From Candidatus Aquirickettsiella gammari (GTDB lineage: Bacteria > Pseudomonadota > Gammaproteobacteria > Diplorickettsiales > Diplorickettsiaceae), in contig NMOS02000002.1 of the NCBI GenBank assembly GCA_002290645.2, positions 1-64,000 on the forward strand: a stretch of 64,000 nucleotides of DNA. Reading direction: 5' to 3'. A program made the translations under genes and the position numbers. Below, piece by piece: positions 19,445 to 28,372 of this stretch; positions within the stretch are counted from its first letter, which is position 1, and every line of letters starts with the position of its first letter. The notes beneath the pieces were generated by a model. The model worked only from the letters and a program-made list of their open reading frames with translations, was not told where the DNA came from and ran no database searches.

Positions 19445-21334
19445 CTACTGACACCTAACAACCCCTCCGTACAGTGTGCAGCTAACGCCACTAAATGAAA
19501 TATTCGGGCCATTTGTTAATGAAGCATCAAAGCCGCCCGATACATTTAAAGAACCGTCTTGCATTGCAATCATTGAGGTAGCATCTTGTACAACTAAGCC
19601 ATAGGACGTTGTATTAAATGACGTATTCACGTAATTGATATTACTGTTATCAATAAAAGCCGCCGAATTGCTACTTAGTGAAATTGCCCCTCCTGAAGGT
19701 GTAGAAAAAACGCCACCGCTAGAAGAACCACTTACGTTCAACTGACTATCAACCAATGTCAGCGATGAGTTATTATTAGCCAGAATACCCGGGAAAGAAA
19801 CCAATGCGTTTATATTTAGGTTACTCGATTGAACGAGCAATGACGCACCTGCTGATAAGAATATTCCTGGTCTATTACCTACACTTCCACTAGTATTTAA
19901 AGTAGATTTAGTCAATGTGGCACTCGCATTGACCAAAGTAATCCCTATTCCATAAGGATTACCTGCTGTACCGATGAGCACGTTATTGATCATAATATTT
20001 TGACCACCGATGCTGGAAATCGCTGTTGTGTTGGCACCTGAGGTATTATTTAAAATAATACTGCTTAAGACGTTATTACCGCTCAGGAGAAACGATCCAT
20101 TAAAGGTCGAGCGTGCCGCATCCGATGCTAAAGCGCTATAATTGGCAACCGTACCAATAACCGCTTGGCCCGAATTCAAAGTCAAGCCATTGGGAGCATT
20201 ATTCGTCGCCGGATAGGTTCCACCATTAAAGTACATTAGGGTACTTGGCAGTAAGGCATTTAAGGTATTGACACCGGTTTGACTGAAATCACTCGGTCCA
20301 CACGGATTGGCAAAGGTACAATTGGCCATCGTTAAACCCACACCGCCATTATTCGGTGTGCCGGTTTGACTAAAAAAAGCTATATTAGTAAGTGGGATGG
20401 GCCCGGGGGGCATACCGGGAATGATATTTGCGGGTACTGTTCCACTTGCTAAAGTCGTAAACAGCGTTTCACTGGGAATTCCGGAGCCATGACCGAGATT
20501 GGCTAAGTAACGCTCCACTGGATCGGTTAAACGCTCAGATAGTGAAGGATCCGCCCTCGCTTCATCCACACCACCAAAGCTAACGGCTAAGCCGCCCACC
20601 ACAGTACTATGTTGTAGATTATCGTAGGTATAGTTAACAAAGGTCTTCACATGCTGATCAAACCAATATTCCACACCCGCCGCTCCACCACGGACATTAT
20701 CGGCATTGGAAATATTGAAAAAATAAGCACCGAGATAGGCTTTCAACGGCACATTCCGAAACACTTGATAGCCCACCTTGGCATCGACACCATCGCCTAT
20801 CTGTTGGGTTTCATCAATCACAGAGATAGTCGCGAACGAACTTTGTGTATGGCCGCTAAAAAACAGTTGGTTGGATTGAATAAACGAAAACACACCTTTG
20901 TCATCGCTGCGACTACCTATCGGAATATAACCATTAATCCGTGCATCCCAACGACTTCCTAAGGCTTCGACACCGGGATTAGCGATCCAAAAACCACTTT
21001 GATTCGTCACTTGGCTGTGGCCAGCAAAGACATAACCACCTAAGATCGCGGCATCATTTTGGATCCAGCGATAACCTAAACCCAGATCGGCATACCATTG
21101 CTCATCCGACCCGTAAGCGGCTTGGGGATCGAGGTAAAGATTACGCCGCTCATCCCCTTTCAGCGACAACAGTAAATCGGCTTGGCCTACCGTGGCAGAA
21201 CCTCCGGCATTGGCATCCACCGACAAGCGCGGTGGTAAATAACCGCCTGCGAGTGCGCTTACACTCCAAACACAGCAACTCAGTAATGCCAAGGGCAACA
21301 GCTTCAATTTAAAGCGCATCTCATCTTCTTGCAT
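19445..21334 (-). CDS. Inverse autotransporter with beta-helix-like passenger (paralog 2)
   Basis: This 629-residue protein has the same layout as its downstream paralog: signal peptide ending SALA-GG, barrel domain with nearly identical motifs (RLSVDANAGGSATVGQADL, GSRWDARINGYIPIG), a linker ending in LANLGHGSGIPS, then a passenger. Both share the passenger entry CTFANPCGPSDF and YFNGGTYPATN. The passenger repeats are divergent between the two. AAGGA lies six bases before the ATG at 21334. A promoter-like pair sits just upstream, so the two genes are probably transcribed apart from ftsI. The location right after ftsI is unusual. Confidence 0.8.
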   Translation of the reverse strand: MQEDEMRFKLKLLPLALLSCCVWSVSALAGGYLPPRLSVDANAGGSATVGQADLLLSLKGDERRNLYLDPQAAYGSDEQWYADLGLGYRWIQNDAAILGGYVFAGHSQVTNQSGFWIANPGVEALGSRWDARINGYIPIGSRSDDKGVFSFIQSNQLFFSGHTQSSFATISVIDETQQIGDGVDAKVGYQVFRNVPLKAYLGAYFFNISNADNVRGGAAGVEYWFDQHVKTFVNYTYDNLQHSTVVGGLAVSFGGVDEARADPSLSERLTDPVERYLANLGHGSGIPSETLFTTLASGTVPANIIPGMPPGPIPLTNIAFFSQTGTPNNGGVGLTMANCTFANPCGPSDFSQTGVNTLNALLPSTLMYFNGGTYPATNNAPNGLTLNSGQAVIGTVANYSALASDAARSTFNGSFLLSGNNVLSSIILNNTSGANTTAISSIGGQNIMINNVLIGTAGNPYGIGITLVNASATLTKSTLNTSGSVGNRPGIFLSAGASLLVQSSNLNINALVSFPGILANNNSSLTLVDSQLNVSGSSSGGVFSTPSGGAISLSSNSAAFIDNSNINYVNTSFNTTSYGLVVQDATSMIAMQDGSLNVSGGFDASLTNGPNISFSGVSCTLYGGVVRCQ

Positions 21335-21375
21335 AATACATCCTTTTTTTCAGCAAAGAAATCATCTTGTGTTAC

Positions 21376-21404
21376 TTTATACTATTTTTCTTACTTAATT
21401 ACAA
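21376..21404 (-). promoter_or_regulatory. Putative sigma-70 promoter of inverse-autotransporter paralog 2
   Basis: On the minus strand a TTGTAA (-35, at 21399-21404) is followed after 17 bases by TATAAA (-10, at 21376-21381). It lies about 42 bp before the ATG at 21334. Spacing is ideal, but AT-rich DNA makes chance matches common. Confidence 0.45.
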
Positions 21405-21447
21405 ATATCACCTATTTTTTTGTTAAAAATTGTACTTTAATTGATAG

Positions 21448-23157
21448 TTAATTAAGATTAGCCACATCATCGGGTGCAATATTTAGCAAATGCACAGTAT
21501 TACTCATTACATGTGAAAAAATAGGCCCTGCGGTATAACCCCCATAATAAAACTGACCTTTTGGATCATGTAAGATCACCGCTACGACTAAGCGTGGCTG
21601 GCTGGCAGGCGCAATGCCGATAAAAATACTATTGTAATGATGTTTTTCATAACCATGCGCACCGACTATGCGTACAGTCCCTGTTTTACCGGTCACTCTA
21701 TAACCAGGAACACGGGCTAATGGAGCAGTTCCACCTTTACTCAGCACCGACTCGAGCATAGCCAAAATTTCTCGACTGATGCGCTGACCCATAACACGCT
21801 GGCCCAAAGGTGCATCGCCTTCTACCTTGAGAAAGGTCACCGGGACTTTAACACCGCCCTGCGCCAACACCGCATACGCTTGTGCTAACTGTAAGGTGGT
21901 CACAGAAATCCCATAGCCAAAGGATAAAGTAGCCAACACAAAAGGATTCCACACCTTAAAATGTGGCAAGCTGCCTGTTCGCTCGCCGGGAAAATTACTT
22001 TCTGTCACTTGACCAAAGCCGACTCGATGCAGCGTATTCCATAAATTTTCAGCCGGCTGTGACAAAATGAGTTTTGACATACCCATATTACTCGATATCT
22101 GTAATATCTTAGTGAGATCCATCACGCCATTATTGCGTTCGTCTGTAATTCGCTTACCGGCTATGATCATCCAACCTGGAGAAGTATCAATTTGACTGCT
22201 TGGCGTAAATTGGCTGTTGCTTAACACGCTGGCCATACTAAAACTTTTAATTGTTGAACCCGGCTCAAAGAGATCAGTCACTGCACGATTACGCGCATGA
22301 CCATCTTGAGCACTGCGTCGATGGTTCGGATTATACGATGGCCAATTCACCATCGCTAAAATCTCGCCTGTTTTGACATCCAATACGACTACCGATCCGG
22401 AATCCGCTTGATAGCGTTCAACCCCGGCTTTCAGCTCGCGATAGGCGACATATTGTATGCGCTTATCGAGACTAATTTGTAAATCATGGCCCGGTTTAGG
22501 GGGGCGGATAGCGCGTATATCGGCCACGACATGGCCTAATCTATCTTTAATAACCTGCTTTAAACCCGCTTGGCCTTCTAACCAATTGTTGTACGCTAAT
22601 TCTAAACCTTCTTGCCCTTTATCATCGACATCGGTTAAACCAACGACATGGGCCATAACAGGCCCTTCAGGGTAATAACGATGATATTCATCTTGTAAAA
22701 ATACGCCGGGTATTTTGAGCGATTTAATTTGCCGAGCCAGACTAGGATTCAAGCCGCGTTTTAAATAAACGAATTCTTTGCCCCGACCATGTACACATTG
22801 TTGCTGGATAAGTGGTTTAGATACCTGTAACAAAGTGCTTAATCGTGCCAGTTGCGAGACACTCGGTTTAAAATCAGCTGGATCAATCCAAACCGCACTC
22901 ACCGGGGTACTAATCGCCAAAGGCACACCGTGACGGTCTAAGATCATACCTCGGTGCGCTGGAATCGTAACGCGACGAATGGTTCTGGCATTACCTTGGT
23001 TTTGCAGAAACTGACGATTGATGACGGTTAAATTAATCAGTCGACCAATTAACCCCAAGGCAATCAGCAGCAAAATAACGACCAGCACGAATAAGCGCCA
23101 TTGGTAGGTCGAGCGAAGAAGCGTACGCTCACTTTTTTTGCGGTTACGTACTCGCAT
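21448..23157 (-). CDS. ftsI: Peptidoglycan D,D-transpeptidase FtsI (penicillin-binding protein 3)
   Basis: FtsI is the septal class B penicillin-binding protein that crosslinks peptidoglycan during division. The 569-residue protein has a short cytoplasmic basic N-terminus, one TM segment (about 21-43), a non-catalytic pedestal domain beginning near RRVTIPAHRGMILDRHG, and the transpeptidase domain. The active-site serine is in GSTIKSF (about residue 301), the second motif is SSNMG and the third is KTGT (about residue 491). It follows ftsL by 15 bp. It is the last recognisable dcw gene here; murE does not follow. Confidence 0.95.
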   Translation of the reverse strand: MRVRNRKKSERTLLRSTYQWRLFVLVVILLLIALGLIGRLINLTVINRQFLQNQGNARTIRRVTIPAHRGMILDRHGVPLAISTPVSAVWIDPADFKPSVSQLARLSTLLQVSKPLIQQQCVHGRGKEFVYLKRGLNPSLARQIKSLKIPGVFLQDEYHRYYPEGPVMAHVVGLTDVDDKGQEGLELAYNNWLEGQAGLKQVIKDRLGHVVADIRAIRPPKPGHDLQISLDKRIQYVAYRELKAGVERYQADSGSVVVLDVKTGEILAMVNWPSYNPNHRRSAQDGHARNRAVTDLFEPGSTIKSFSMASVLSNSQFTPSSQIDTSPGWMIIAGKRITDERNNGVMDLTKILQISSNMGMSKLILSQPAENLWNTLHRVGFGQVTESNFPGERTGSLPHFKVWNPFVLATLSFGYGISVTTLQLAQAYAVLAQGGVKVPVTFLKVEGDAPLGQRVMGQRISREILAMLESVLSKGGTAPLARVPGYRVTGKTGTVRIVGAHGYEKHHYNSIFIGIAPASQPRLVVAVILHDPKGQFYYGGYTAGPIFSHVMSNTVHLLNIAPDDVANLN

Positions 23158-23172
23158 TAAAAAATGTCATTT

Positions 23173-23514
23173 TTAAGGTGACTTGGTTAATAAAACGGTA
23201 CTTTTTATCTCGGGAATGCGCATTCCTAATTCTTGCTGCGCTAATGCTTGTATTCTAACCGGCGCAATCCAGGTATTTTCTTCCAGTAACAACTGACTCC
23301 ATTCTGTTTTTAAGCGATCAAACTCTTGTTGACTCGCCTGTAACTCACTGTATAAATTACGCTGTACGGTTTTAACATAAATAACTGAAAGCGCTGAAGA
23401 CAATGCCGCCAAAGTCAACAAAATAAGGCCTAACATCTTGAGCGAAACGACCCAGCTCTGACCTTGCTCCCATACCAAAGTACTTCGTGTCAACGCACGT
23501 GCTGCCACATTCAT
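23173..23514 (-). CDS. ftsL: Cell division protein FtsL
   Basis: This 113-residue bitopic membrane protein has one TM segment (about 25-46) and a periplasmic coiled coil (about 50-85) ending in a short tail with LGMRIPE. Sequence conservation in FtsL is weak. The call rests on topology, size and its place between rsmH and ftsI. It forms the FtsQLB complex that activates FtsWI. Its start overlaps the end of rsmH by four bases, so translation is probably coupled. Confidence 0.9.
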   Translation of the reverse strand: MNVAARALTRSTLVWEQGQSWVVSLKMLGLILLTLAALSSALSVIYVKTVQRNLYSELQASQQEFDRLKTEWSQLLLEENTWIAPVRIQALAQQELGMRIPEIKSTVLLTKSP

Positions 23515-24446
23515 AATATTTTCTCCGCAATTCGTAACACAGCGCTACGCGATCGTGGGTTAACCTTGATCGCATAGGCATCCGCTTTAATTCCTCGGCC
23601 TAAATTTTTTAATCTAGGCCTCCATTCAACAGGGATGACGGGTAGCTTTTTTAATTCCACCGCTTCATGCGCCTGCTTGCGAATAAAACGTTTTACAATT
23701 CGATCCTCTAAGGAATGGAAGCTAATAACTAGTAAACGCCCGCCTATCTTGAGTACATCCAAACTTTGTTCTAAGCCCAGTTTTAAATCTTCCAACTCAT
23801 TATTAATTCGAATACGTATTGCTTGAAAGGTTTGTGTAGCCGGGTGCTTATGCCTCTCCCAACGCGGGTGGGCTGCTTTCACCACATTCGCTAAATGAAC
23901 CGTTGTGACGATAGGTTTTAGCTTGCGCTCTTCACTTATCGCCCTGGCAATACGTTTTGCATAACGTTCTTCGCCATAGTCCTTTAATACTTGTGCCATT
24001 TCCTTCTCAGTCGCACAAGCAAGCCATGTTGCCGCGCTGATCCCCGTTTTGGGATCCATGCGCATATCTAATGGCCCATCTCGTAAAAAACTAAATCCTC
24101 TTTCGGCCTGGTCTAATTGGGGTGATGAAACCCCTAAATCGAATAAACACCCCGATACTTGACCGTAAATACCGTGAGCTTTAGCGATTTCGGCCAGTGT
24201 GCGAAATGAGGCTTGATAAATCTCAACACGTTTATCATTCCCCCAATGTTGTTTCGCATAAGCCAGCGCTTCAGGGTCTTTATCAATCGCAATTAATCTT
24301 CCTTTTTCAGCTAAATTCTTTAATATGTTTCCGGCATGACCGCCGCGACCAAATGTAGCATCGATGTAGATTCCTTCCGGATCAATCGCTAAATATTCAA
24401 TCACTTTCTCAAGTAAAACCGGTTGATGCGGTTGTTGTTTTTGCAT
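23511..24446 (-). CDS. rsmH: 16S rRNA (cytosine-1402-N4)-methyltransferase
   Basis: RsmH (MraW) methylates N4 of C1402 in the ribosomal P site. The protein has the N-terminal HQPVLLEKVIEYL, the SAM-binding DATFGRGGHAGNIL, the conserved FDLGVSSPQLDQAERGFSF, DMRMDP, and the C-terminal FHSLEDRIVKRF with RSRSAVLRIAE. The longest frame starts at a TTG (24452). The ATG two codons later (24446) gives 311 residues and is preferred. It lies 10 bp after mraZ and overlaps ftsL by four bases. Confidence 0.95.
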   Translation of the reverse strand: MQKQQPHQPVLLEKVIEYLAIDPEGIYIDATFGRGGHAGNILKNLAEKGRLIAIDKDPEALAYAKQHWGNDKRVEIYQASFRTLAEIAKAHGIYGQVSGCLFDLGVSSPQLDQAERGFSFLRDGPLDMRMDPKTGISAATWLACATEKEMAQVLKDYGEERYAKRIARAISEERKLKPIVTTVHLANVVKAAHPRWERHKHPATQTFQAIRIRINNELEDLKLGLEQSLDVLKIGGRLLVISFHSLEDRIVKRFIRKQAHEAVELKKLPVIPVEWRPRLKNLGRGIKADAYAIKVNPRSRSAVLRIAEKIL

Positions 24447-24456
24447 CTGCAAGCGC

Positions 24457-24927
24457 CTACAACGCTAAAGTCTGTAACTCATCGGGTAAATCCCCTGGCT
24501 TAACCGTTTCCGTAATCCATTGAGTACGATAGTCATCCCATTCATTAGCCGCCCATAACTCAATTTTTCGACCCTGTCCTATGACCATGATCTCCTTTTC
24601 TAAATGGGCATAGTTTCTCAACAGAGCCGGTAATAAAATACGTCCGTTGCTATCCAATTCCAAATCAGTCGCATGCCCTATCAATAAACGTTGAATACGG
24701 CGTACCGCTGGATTAAAACTAGGTAATGCTTGTAATTTCTCCTCGATGACCTCCCATTCCTGGGCTGGATAAAGCAGTAAACATGGAGACTCGGTATCGA
24801 TGGTGAGTACTAACTGGGGTTCTTTATCGAGTGGCTCTTTATTGCCGGGCAATAACTGTCGATAGCGCGCCGGTAACTTGATCCGGCCCTTCGCATCGAG
24901 CACTACCAGATTTATACCCCGAAACAT
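24457..24927 (-). CDS. mraZ: Transcriptional regulator MraZ
   Basis: MraZ is a ring-forming DNA-binding protein with two AbrB-like half domains. It represses its own dcw operon in E. coli. The 156-residue protein shows the paired motif LDAKGRIKLPARYR (N-terminal half) and LDSNGRILLPALLR (C-terminal half), each with the DxxGR loop that contacts DNA. It heads the mraZ-rsmH-ftsL-ftsI operon. A four-repeat MraZ operator and a promoter lie immediately upstream. Confidence 0.95.
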   Translation of the reverse strand: MFRGINLVVLDAKGRIKLPARYRQLLPGNKEPLDKEPQLVLTIDTESPCLLLYPAQEWEVIEEKLQALPSFNPAVRRIQRLLIGHATDLELDSNGRILLPALLRNYAHLEKEIMVIGQGRKIELWAANEWDDYRTQWITETVKPGDLPDELQTLAL

Positions 24928-24934
24928 AATTTAT

Positions 24935-24968
24935 CCCATTTTCGACCACATTTACCCACTTTTTGCCA
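24935..24968 (-). promoter_or_regulatory. MraZ operator: four TGG repeats with 10-bp period
   Basis: On the minus strand, TGG triplets (TGGC, TGGG, TGGT, TGGG) recur exactly every 10 bases between the promoter and the mraZ start. E. coli MraZ is known to bind TGGGN repeats separated by 5 bases, which is the same 10-bp spacing. The site starts eight bases upstream of the ATG and lies in the early transcribed region, so autorepression is very likely. Confidence 0.85.
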
Positions 24969-24977
24969 CTTAATTAC

Positions 24978-25007
24978 ACTATAGGAATTAGAATTGCTTC
25001 TTGTCAA
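24978..25007 (-). promoter_or_regulatory. Sigma-70 promoter of the dcw operon
   Basis: A perfect -35 TTGACA (25002-25007, minus strand) is followed after 18 bases by TATAGT (24978-24983). It lies just upstream of the MraZ boxes, about 50 bp from the mraZ ATG. The placement matches the mra promoter of other bacteria. Confidence 0.75.
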
Positions 25008-25477
25008 GACTTAAGTCCGCTTAATGAAAATTAACGACTTGCTTTAAGATAAACTGAAAATAACGGTAAGAATAAACAGGAAGAATTTTATACTCTGGAT
25101 CCATTAACTGTTCTTTTTTTAAGCAGAAAAAGAGGGTTTGGCGCACTATTGAGCGACCTTCATCCTGCTGCTAGCCGGTAATATTAGATTAATATTTAAT
25201 CAAATTGCTCATGTAATTTATGCTCAGCATTTAGTGCTTAACTCTTTTTTTTTAATTTATTATCTACAGAAATTTCGCGAACAATGAATGAAATAAATTC
25301 GAATCAATCTAAATTTTACCAAAAAACAGTGCCTTGCGCGTCGAAGCTTGGTACTTATTGTTTTTTAAGCTAATTTAAAACCTACACTTTTATTTGATCA
25401 CTTCCCTTGAAATAAAATGTTTTTTATAATCATACTGGTTAATCTTTTTATTGATTTTTCGTAAAGAAGATTTCCTG
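25008..25477. other. Gene-free AT-rich region between divergent mraZ and repeat-protein genes
   Basis: About 470 bp with no plausible gene, repeat array or RNA motif. It should hold the promoter for the helical-repeat protein. A TATAAT occurs near 25424-25429 on the plus strand, about 50 bp before the ATG, but no good -35 is placed 16-18 bases before it. Confidence 0.5.
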
Positions 25478-26731
25478 ATGAAATTTGCTGAGAAGTACCG
25501 CATAATGAACACGCTAAACCCTATGAAAAAATTAAGTCAAAATCTAAAATTAGATACCACCACAGAAAATTATTTTCTCGCTAACATTAAAACAGCGACT
25601 GAATTTTCGAAAGCCCTTTTCGAGCAATCACTGAGGAAAAAAGTAGATTCGAAAGTAAAGGAGCAAGAAGTAAATTTGACAGTAAAATTGTATGAACTTT
25701 TTAAAAACCGATTCAATTCAATTGTTCAAAATGATAAAGACTTTGAGACACTGATTGATTGTCTAGAGGAATACCTTTTTCCTCAATTTAAACGTCTACA
25801 GGCTCAGCAAGGTATAGCCGATCTTTGTTGTTCTTTAAAAAAGCGCTTGCCTTCGCTCATCAAGAGTAGCCAAGTTATTTGTCAATTATTTAGGTATTTA
25901 CCTGCGGAAAAATTTAGTGAGGCACGTTTATTAGTTTGTGAATCTTTAATAAAAGAAGATTTCTTTAGCGGTAATGTGAACGATCTAAAAAATATGCTGG
26001 CTTACCTACAACCCGCAGAACAAATCTCGATTCTTGAATCCCTGCGAACAAATTGGGATTCGATCCTTAAAAATCCTGAGGATTTTAATCAGATAATTTC
26101 CTCGCTCGCCGCTGATGAATGTGTGGTTTTTTGTCAATCCTTAGCGACCTATTGGCCTTCGCTGATTAAAAATCCTAAAGATTATAATCTGGTCGTTTCA
26201 TTTCTAAAAGATCACGGCCATACTGCTGCAATTACGCCTTTATTCAACTCGTTGCAGACATATTGGCCTTCGATCCTCAAAACGACCAGCGATTTAGTTT
26301 GCTTGCTAGATTATCTCATACCCATGCAAGGCCAAGAAGTGTATGGATCTTTAGTCAAAGATTGGCCCTCTTCCCTGATTGAAAATATACGCGACCTTCA
26401 GCTAGTCAGTTACTCTCTCAATGACGGTCAATTTAAAGTTTTGTGCGAGACTTTAAAATGCTTGCCTACGCTGATTGAAGGTCAGCCAAAAGATGACTTA
26501 GAGAGGTTCGTTCGTAACGCTGATAGTCAGAAAGTAAAGATTCTGTTTGCGTGCTTGAAAAAAGATGAGCCGCTAATGAAGAAAAACGCTGAGCAGGCTA
26601 GTGGAATCACTCACGCTTCAACTTTTAAATTGGGCACCAGCTTCCCAATGGGTTTTTTCAAATTTTTTAGCAAAAAATTGCCCCTCATCTTGACAAGCAA
26701 TTTAAGCCTGTGTTTAACCTTAAAAAGCTAA
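25478..26731 (+). CDS. Helical-repeat protein of unknown function (candidate effector)
   Basis: No known family is recognised in this 417-residue protein. The centre is built from degenerate repeats of about 32-37 residues, each with a short W/L-P-S-L/I-L/I core. Cores sit at about residues 125 (LPSLIKS), 193 (WDSILKNPEDF), 225 (WPSLIKNPKDY), 262 (WPSILKTTSDL), 296 (WPSSLIENIRDL) and 330 (LPTLIEGQ). The spacing and amphipathic pattern suggest an alpha-solenoid. There is no signal peptide or TM segment; the N-terminus is polar and helical. The longest frame begins with TTG; AAGAAG eight bases before the ATG at 25478 sets the start. A secreted effector role is possible in an intracellular bacterium but not shown. 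Confidence 0.65.
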   Translation: MKFAEKYRIMNTLNPMKKLSQNLKLDTTTENYFLANIKTATEFSKALFEQSLRKKVDSKVKEQEVNLTVKLYELFKNRFNSIVQNDKDFETLIDCLEEYLFPQFKRLQAQQGIADLCCSLKKRLPSLIKSSQVICQLFRYLPAEKFSEARLLVCESLIKEDFFSGNVNDLKNMLAYLQPAEQISILESLRTNWDSILKNPEDFNQIISSLAADECVVFCQSLATYWPSLIKNPKDYNLVVSFLKDHGHTAAITPLFNSLQTYWPSILKTTSDLVCLLDYLIPMQGQEVYGSLVKDWPSSLIENIRDLQLVSYSLNDGQFKVLCETLKCLPTLIEGQPKDDLERFVRNADSQKVKILFACLKKDEPLMKKNAEQASGITHASTFKLGTSFPMGFFKFFSKKLPLILTSNLSLCLTLKS

Positions 26732-26794
26732 ACTTGTGCTGAAAAGCGGATAATTAATCGCACATCGCACCAGTTTAAGTAAAATAATAAGATA

Positions 26795-27160
26795 GAGAGC
26801 TGGCCGATAAGCCGGGTTCTGTCGTGGACAGTCATTCATCTAGGATATACGTCACCATACACCTCAAGCGACCTACCCGAACCTAGCGTGGGCCACGCCT
26901 AAAGGTCCCTATTTGGTCTTGCTCCGAGTGGGGTTTGCCCTGCCAGCACTGTTACCAATGATGCGGTGTGCTTTTACCACACCTTTTCACCCTTACCTCG
27001 CGTATAATCGCATCTACAAGACGAAACTATAGTTGATAGGCGGTCTATTTTCTGTGGCACTTTCCGTAGGCTTGCGCCTCCCAGGCATTACCTGGCACTC
27101 TGCCCGATGGAGCCCGGACTTTCCTCTGTAGTAACTACAGCGACTGTCTAGCCAGCTCTC
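26795..27160 (-). ncRNA. rnpB: RNase P RNA (class A)
   Basis: The RNA component of RNase P matures tRNA 5' ends. On the minus strand the 5' end reads GAGAGCTGGC and pairs with GCCAGCTCTC at the 3' end, forming helix P1. The universally conserved core AGAGGAAAGTCCGGGCTCC (27110-27130) and GCCAGGTAATGCCTGGG hairpin (about 27085-27100) follow. Near the 3' end are the ACAGAACCCGGCTTATCGGCC segments that form CR-V/P4 and bind the tRNA CCA. The length of about 366 bases is normal. The ends are estimated from helix P1, so they may be off by a few bases. Confidence 0.95.
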
Positions 27161-27168
27161 ATAGCTTA

Positions 27169-27198
27169 AGCCTACTATTCTTTCACCGTAGATTGCAA
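27169..27198 (-). promoter_or_regulatory. Putative rnpB promoter
   Basis: On the minus strand TTGCAA (27193-27198) and TAGGCT (27169-27174) are separated by 18 bases, with the inferred RNA 5' end about eight bases downstream of the -10. Both elements are imperfect, but the position is right. Confidence 0.5.
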
Positions 27199-27253
27199 TA
27201 CAATTAAAAAAGTTTTTCTTGGCAATCTTGTATTTACTAATGACTGAAACTTA

Positions 27254-28372
27254 ATGAAAAAATTATACATTGGCTTAATGTCGGGCACCAGCATGGACGC
27301 GGTTGACGCCGTATTAGTTGATTTTTCGCAAAATAAGCCACAGCTATTACATACCTATAAACTCCCTTTAGCGAGTACACTGCGTGAGGATTTAACGCAG
27401 CTTTATACAGAAGACACGATTAAGATTGCAAAATTAGCCGAATTGGATCAAAAAATAGCCTTGGTTTCGGTGCAGGCGGTTAACAAGTTATTAGAAAAAA
27501 GTGATCTGGTCGCAAAAGACATCCTGGCGATTGGCAGTCATGGACAAACTGTTTTTCATTATCCACATCTTGATTCCTTTCCTTTTAGTATCCAAATTGG
27601 TGATCCTAATATCATTGCCGAAAAAACCGGCATCACGACCATCGCTGATTTTCGCCGTCGCGATATGGCCGCCAGCGGTCAAGGCGCGCCGCTAACACCG
27701 GCTTTTCATAATGTTCTATTTCGTAGTGAAAAAGAAGATAGTATTGTTTTAAATTTAGGCGGAATTGCTAACATTACTTATTTGCCGGCCAATTTAAAAG
27801 CACCGATAACAGGCTTTGATACTGGGCCGGCTAATTGTCTACTGGATCAATGGATACACTACCATCACAAGCAGTGGTTTGATGAAGACGGTGCTTGGGC
27901 TGCTACGGCTAACTTTGATCCGACCTTGTTACAGCAATTTTTATCAGACCCCTATTTTCAATTAACGCCACCTAAGAGTACCGGCCTTGAATATTTCAAT
28001 CTGAATTGGCTTAACACACAACTTAACTCCGTAGATCGACCGCTATCGCCGGCTATAGTACAAGCAAGCCTTTGTGAACTCACCGCCATCAGTGTAGAAC
28101 GCGCCATCCAACAATTCAAAAGTAGCCAAGGCGTACTCGTATTGTGTGGCGGAGGCAGTAAAAATACTTATTTAAAACAACGCTTAGCCGAACGCTGTCA
28201 AAACCATCGTCTTTTATTAAGTGATGAGAGAGGCGTGCCGAGTGAATACTTAGAAGCCATGGCTTTCGCTTGGATTGCAAAACAAACTTTAGAAGGAAAA
28301 ACCAGTAATATACCCGATGTAACCGGCGCTAAAAACGCGACGGTACTAGGTGGAATTTATTTAAAAGCTTAA
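27254..28372 (+). CDS. anmK: Anhydro-N-acetylmuramic acid kinase
   Basis: AnmK cleaves and phosphorylates 1,6-anhydro-MurNAc to MurNAc-6-phosphate in cell-wall recycling. The 372-residue protein has the N-terminal phosphate motif [53 protein letters not shown] and the C-terminal VLCGGGSKN. It is convergent with erpA, and the two stop codons share the palindrome TTAA (28369-28372). Most of the rest of a recycling pathway (e.g. MurQ) is not in the window. Confidence 0.95.
   Translation: MKKLYIGLMSGTSMDAVDAVLVDFSQNKPQLLHTYKLPLASTLREDLTQLYTEDTIKIAKLAELDQKIALVSVQAVNKLLEKSDLVAKDILAIGSHGQTVFHYPHLDSFPFSIQIGDPNIIAEKTGITTIADFRRRDMAASGQGAPLTPAFHNVLFRSEKEDSIVLNLGGIANITYLPANLKAPITGFDTGPANCLLDQWIHYHHKQWFDEDGAWAATANFDPTLLQQFLSDPYFQLTPPKSTGLEYFNLNWLNTQLNSVDRPLSPAIVQASLCELTAISVERAIQQFKSSQGVLVLCGGGSKNTYLKQRLAERCQNHRLLLSDERGVPSEYLEAMAFAWIAKQTLEGKTSNIPDVTGAKNATVLGGIYLKA

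Noticed and set aside
25008-25477. Search for a tRNA or small RNA in the large gap upstream of the repeat protein
   Set aside because: No T-loop GGTTCRAATC-type sequence, acceptor stem or strong GC-rich stem was found.
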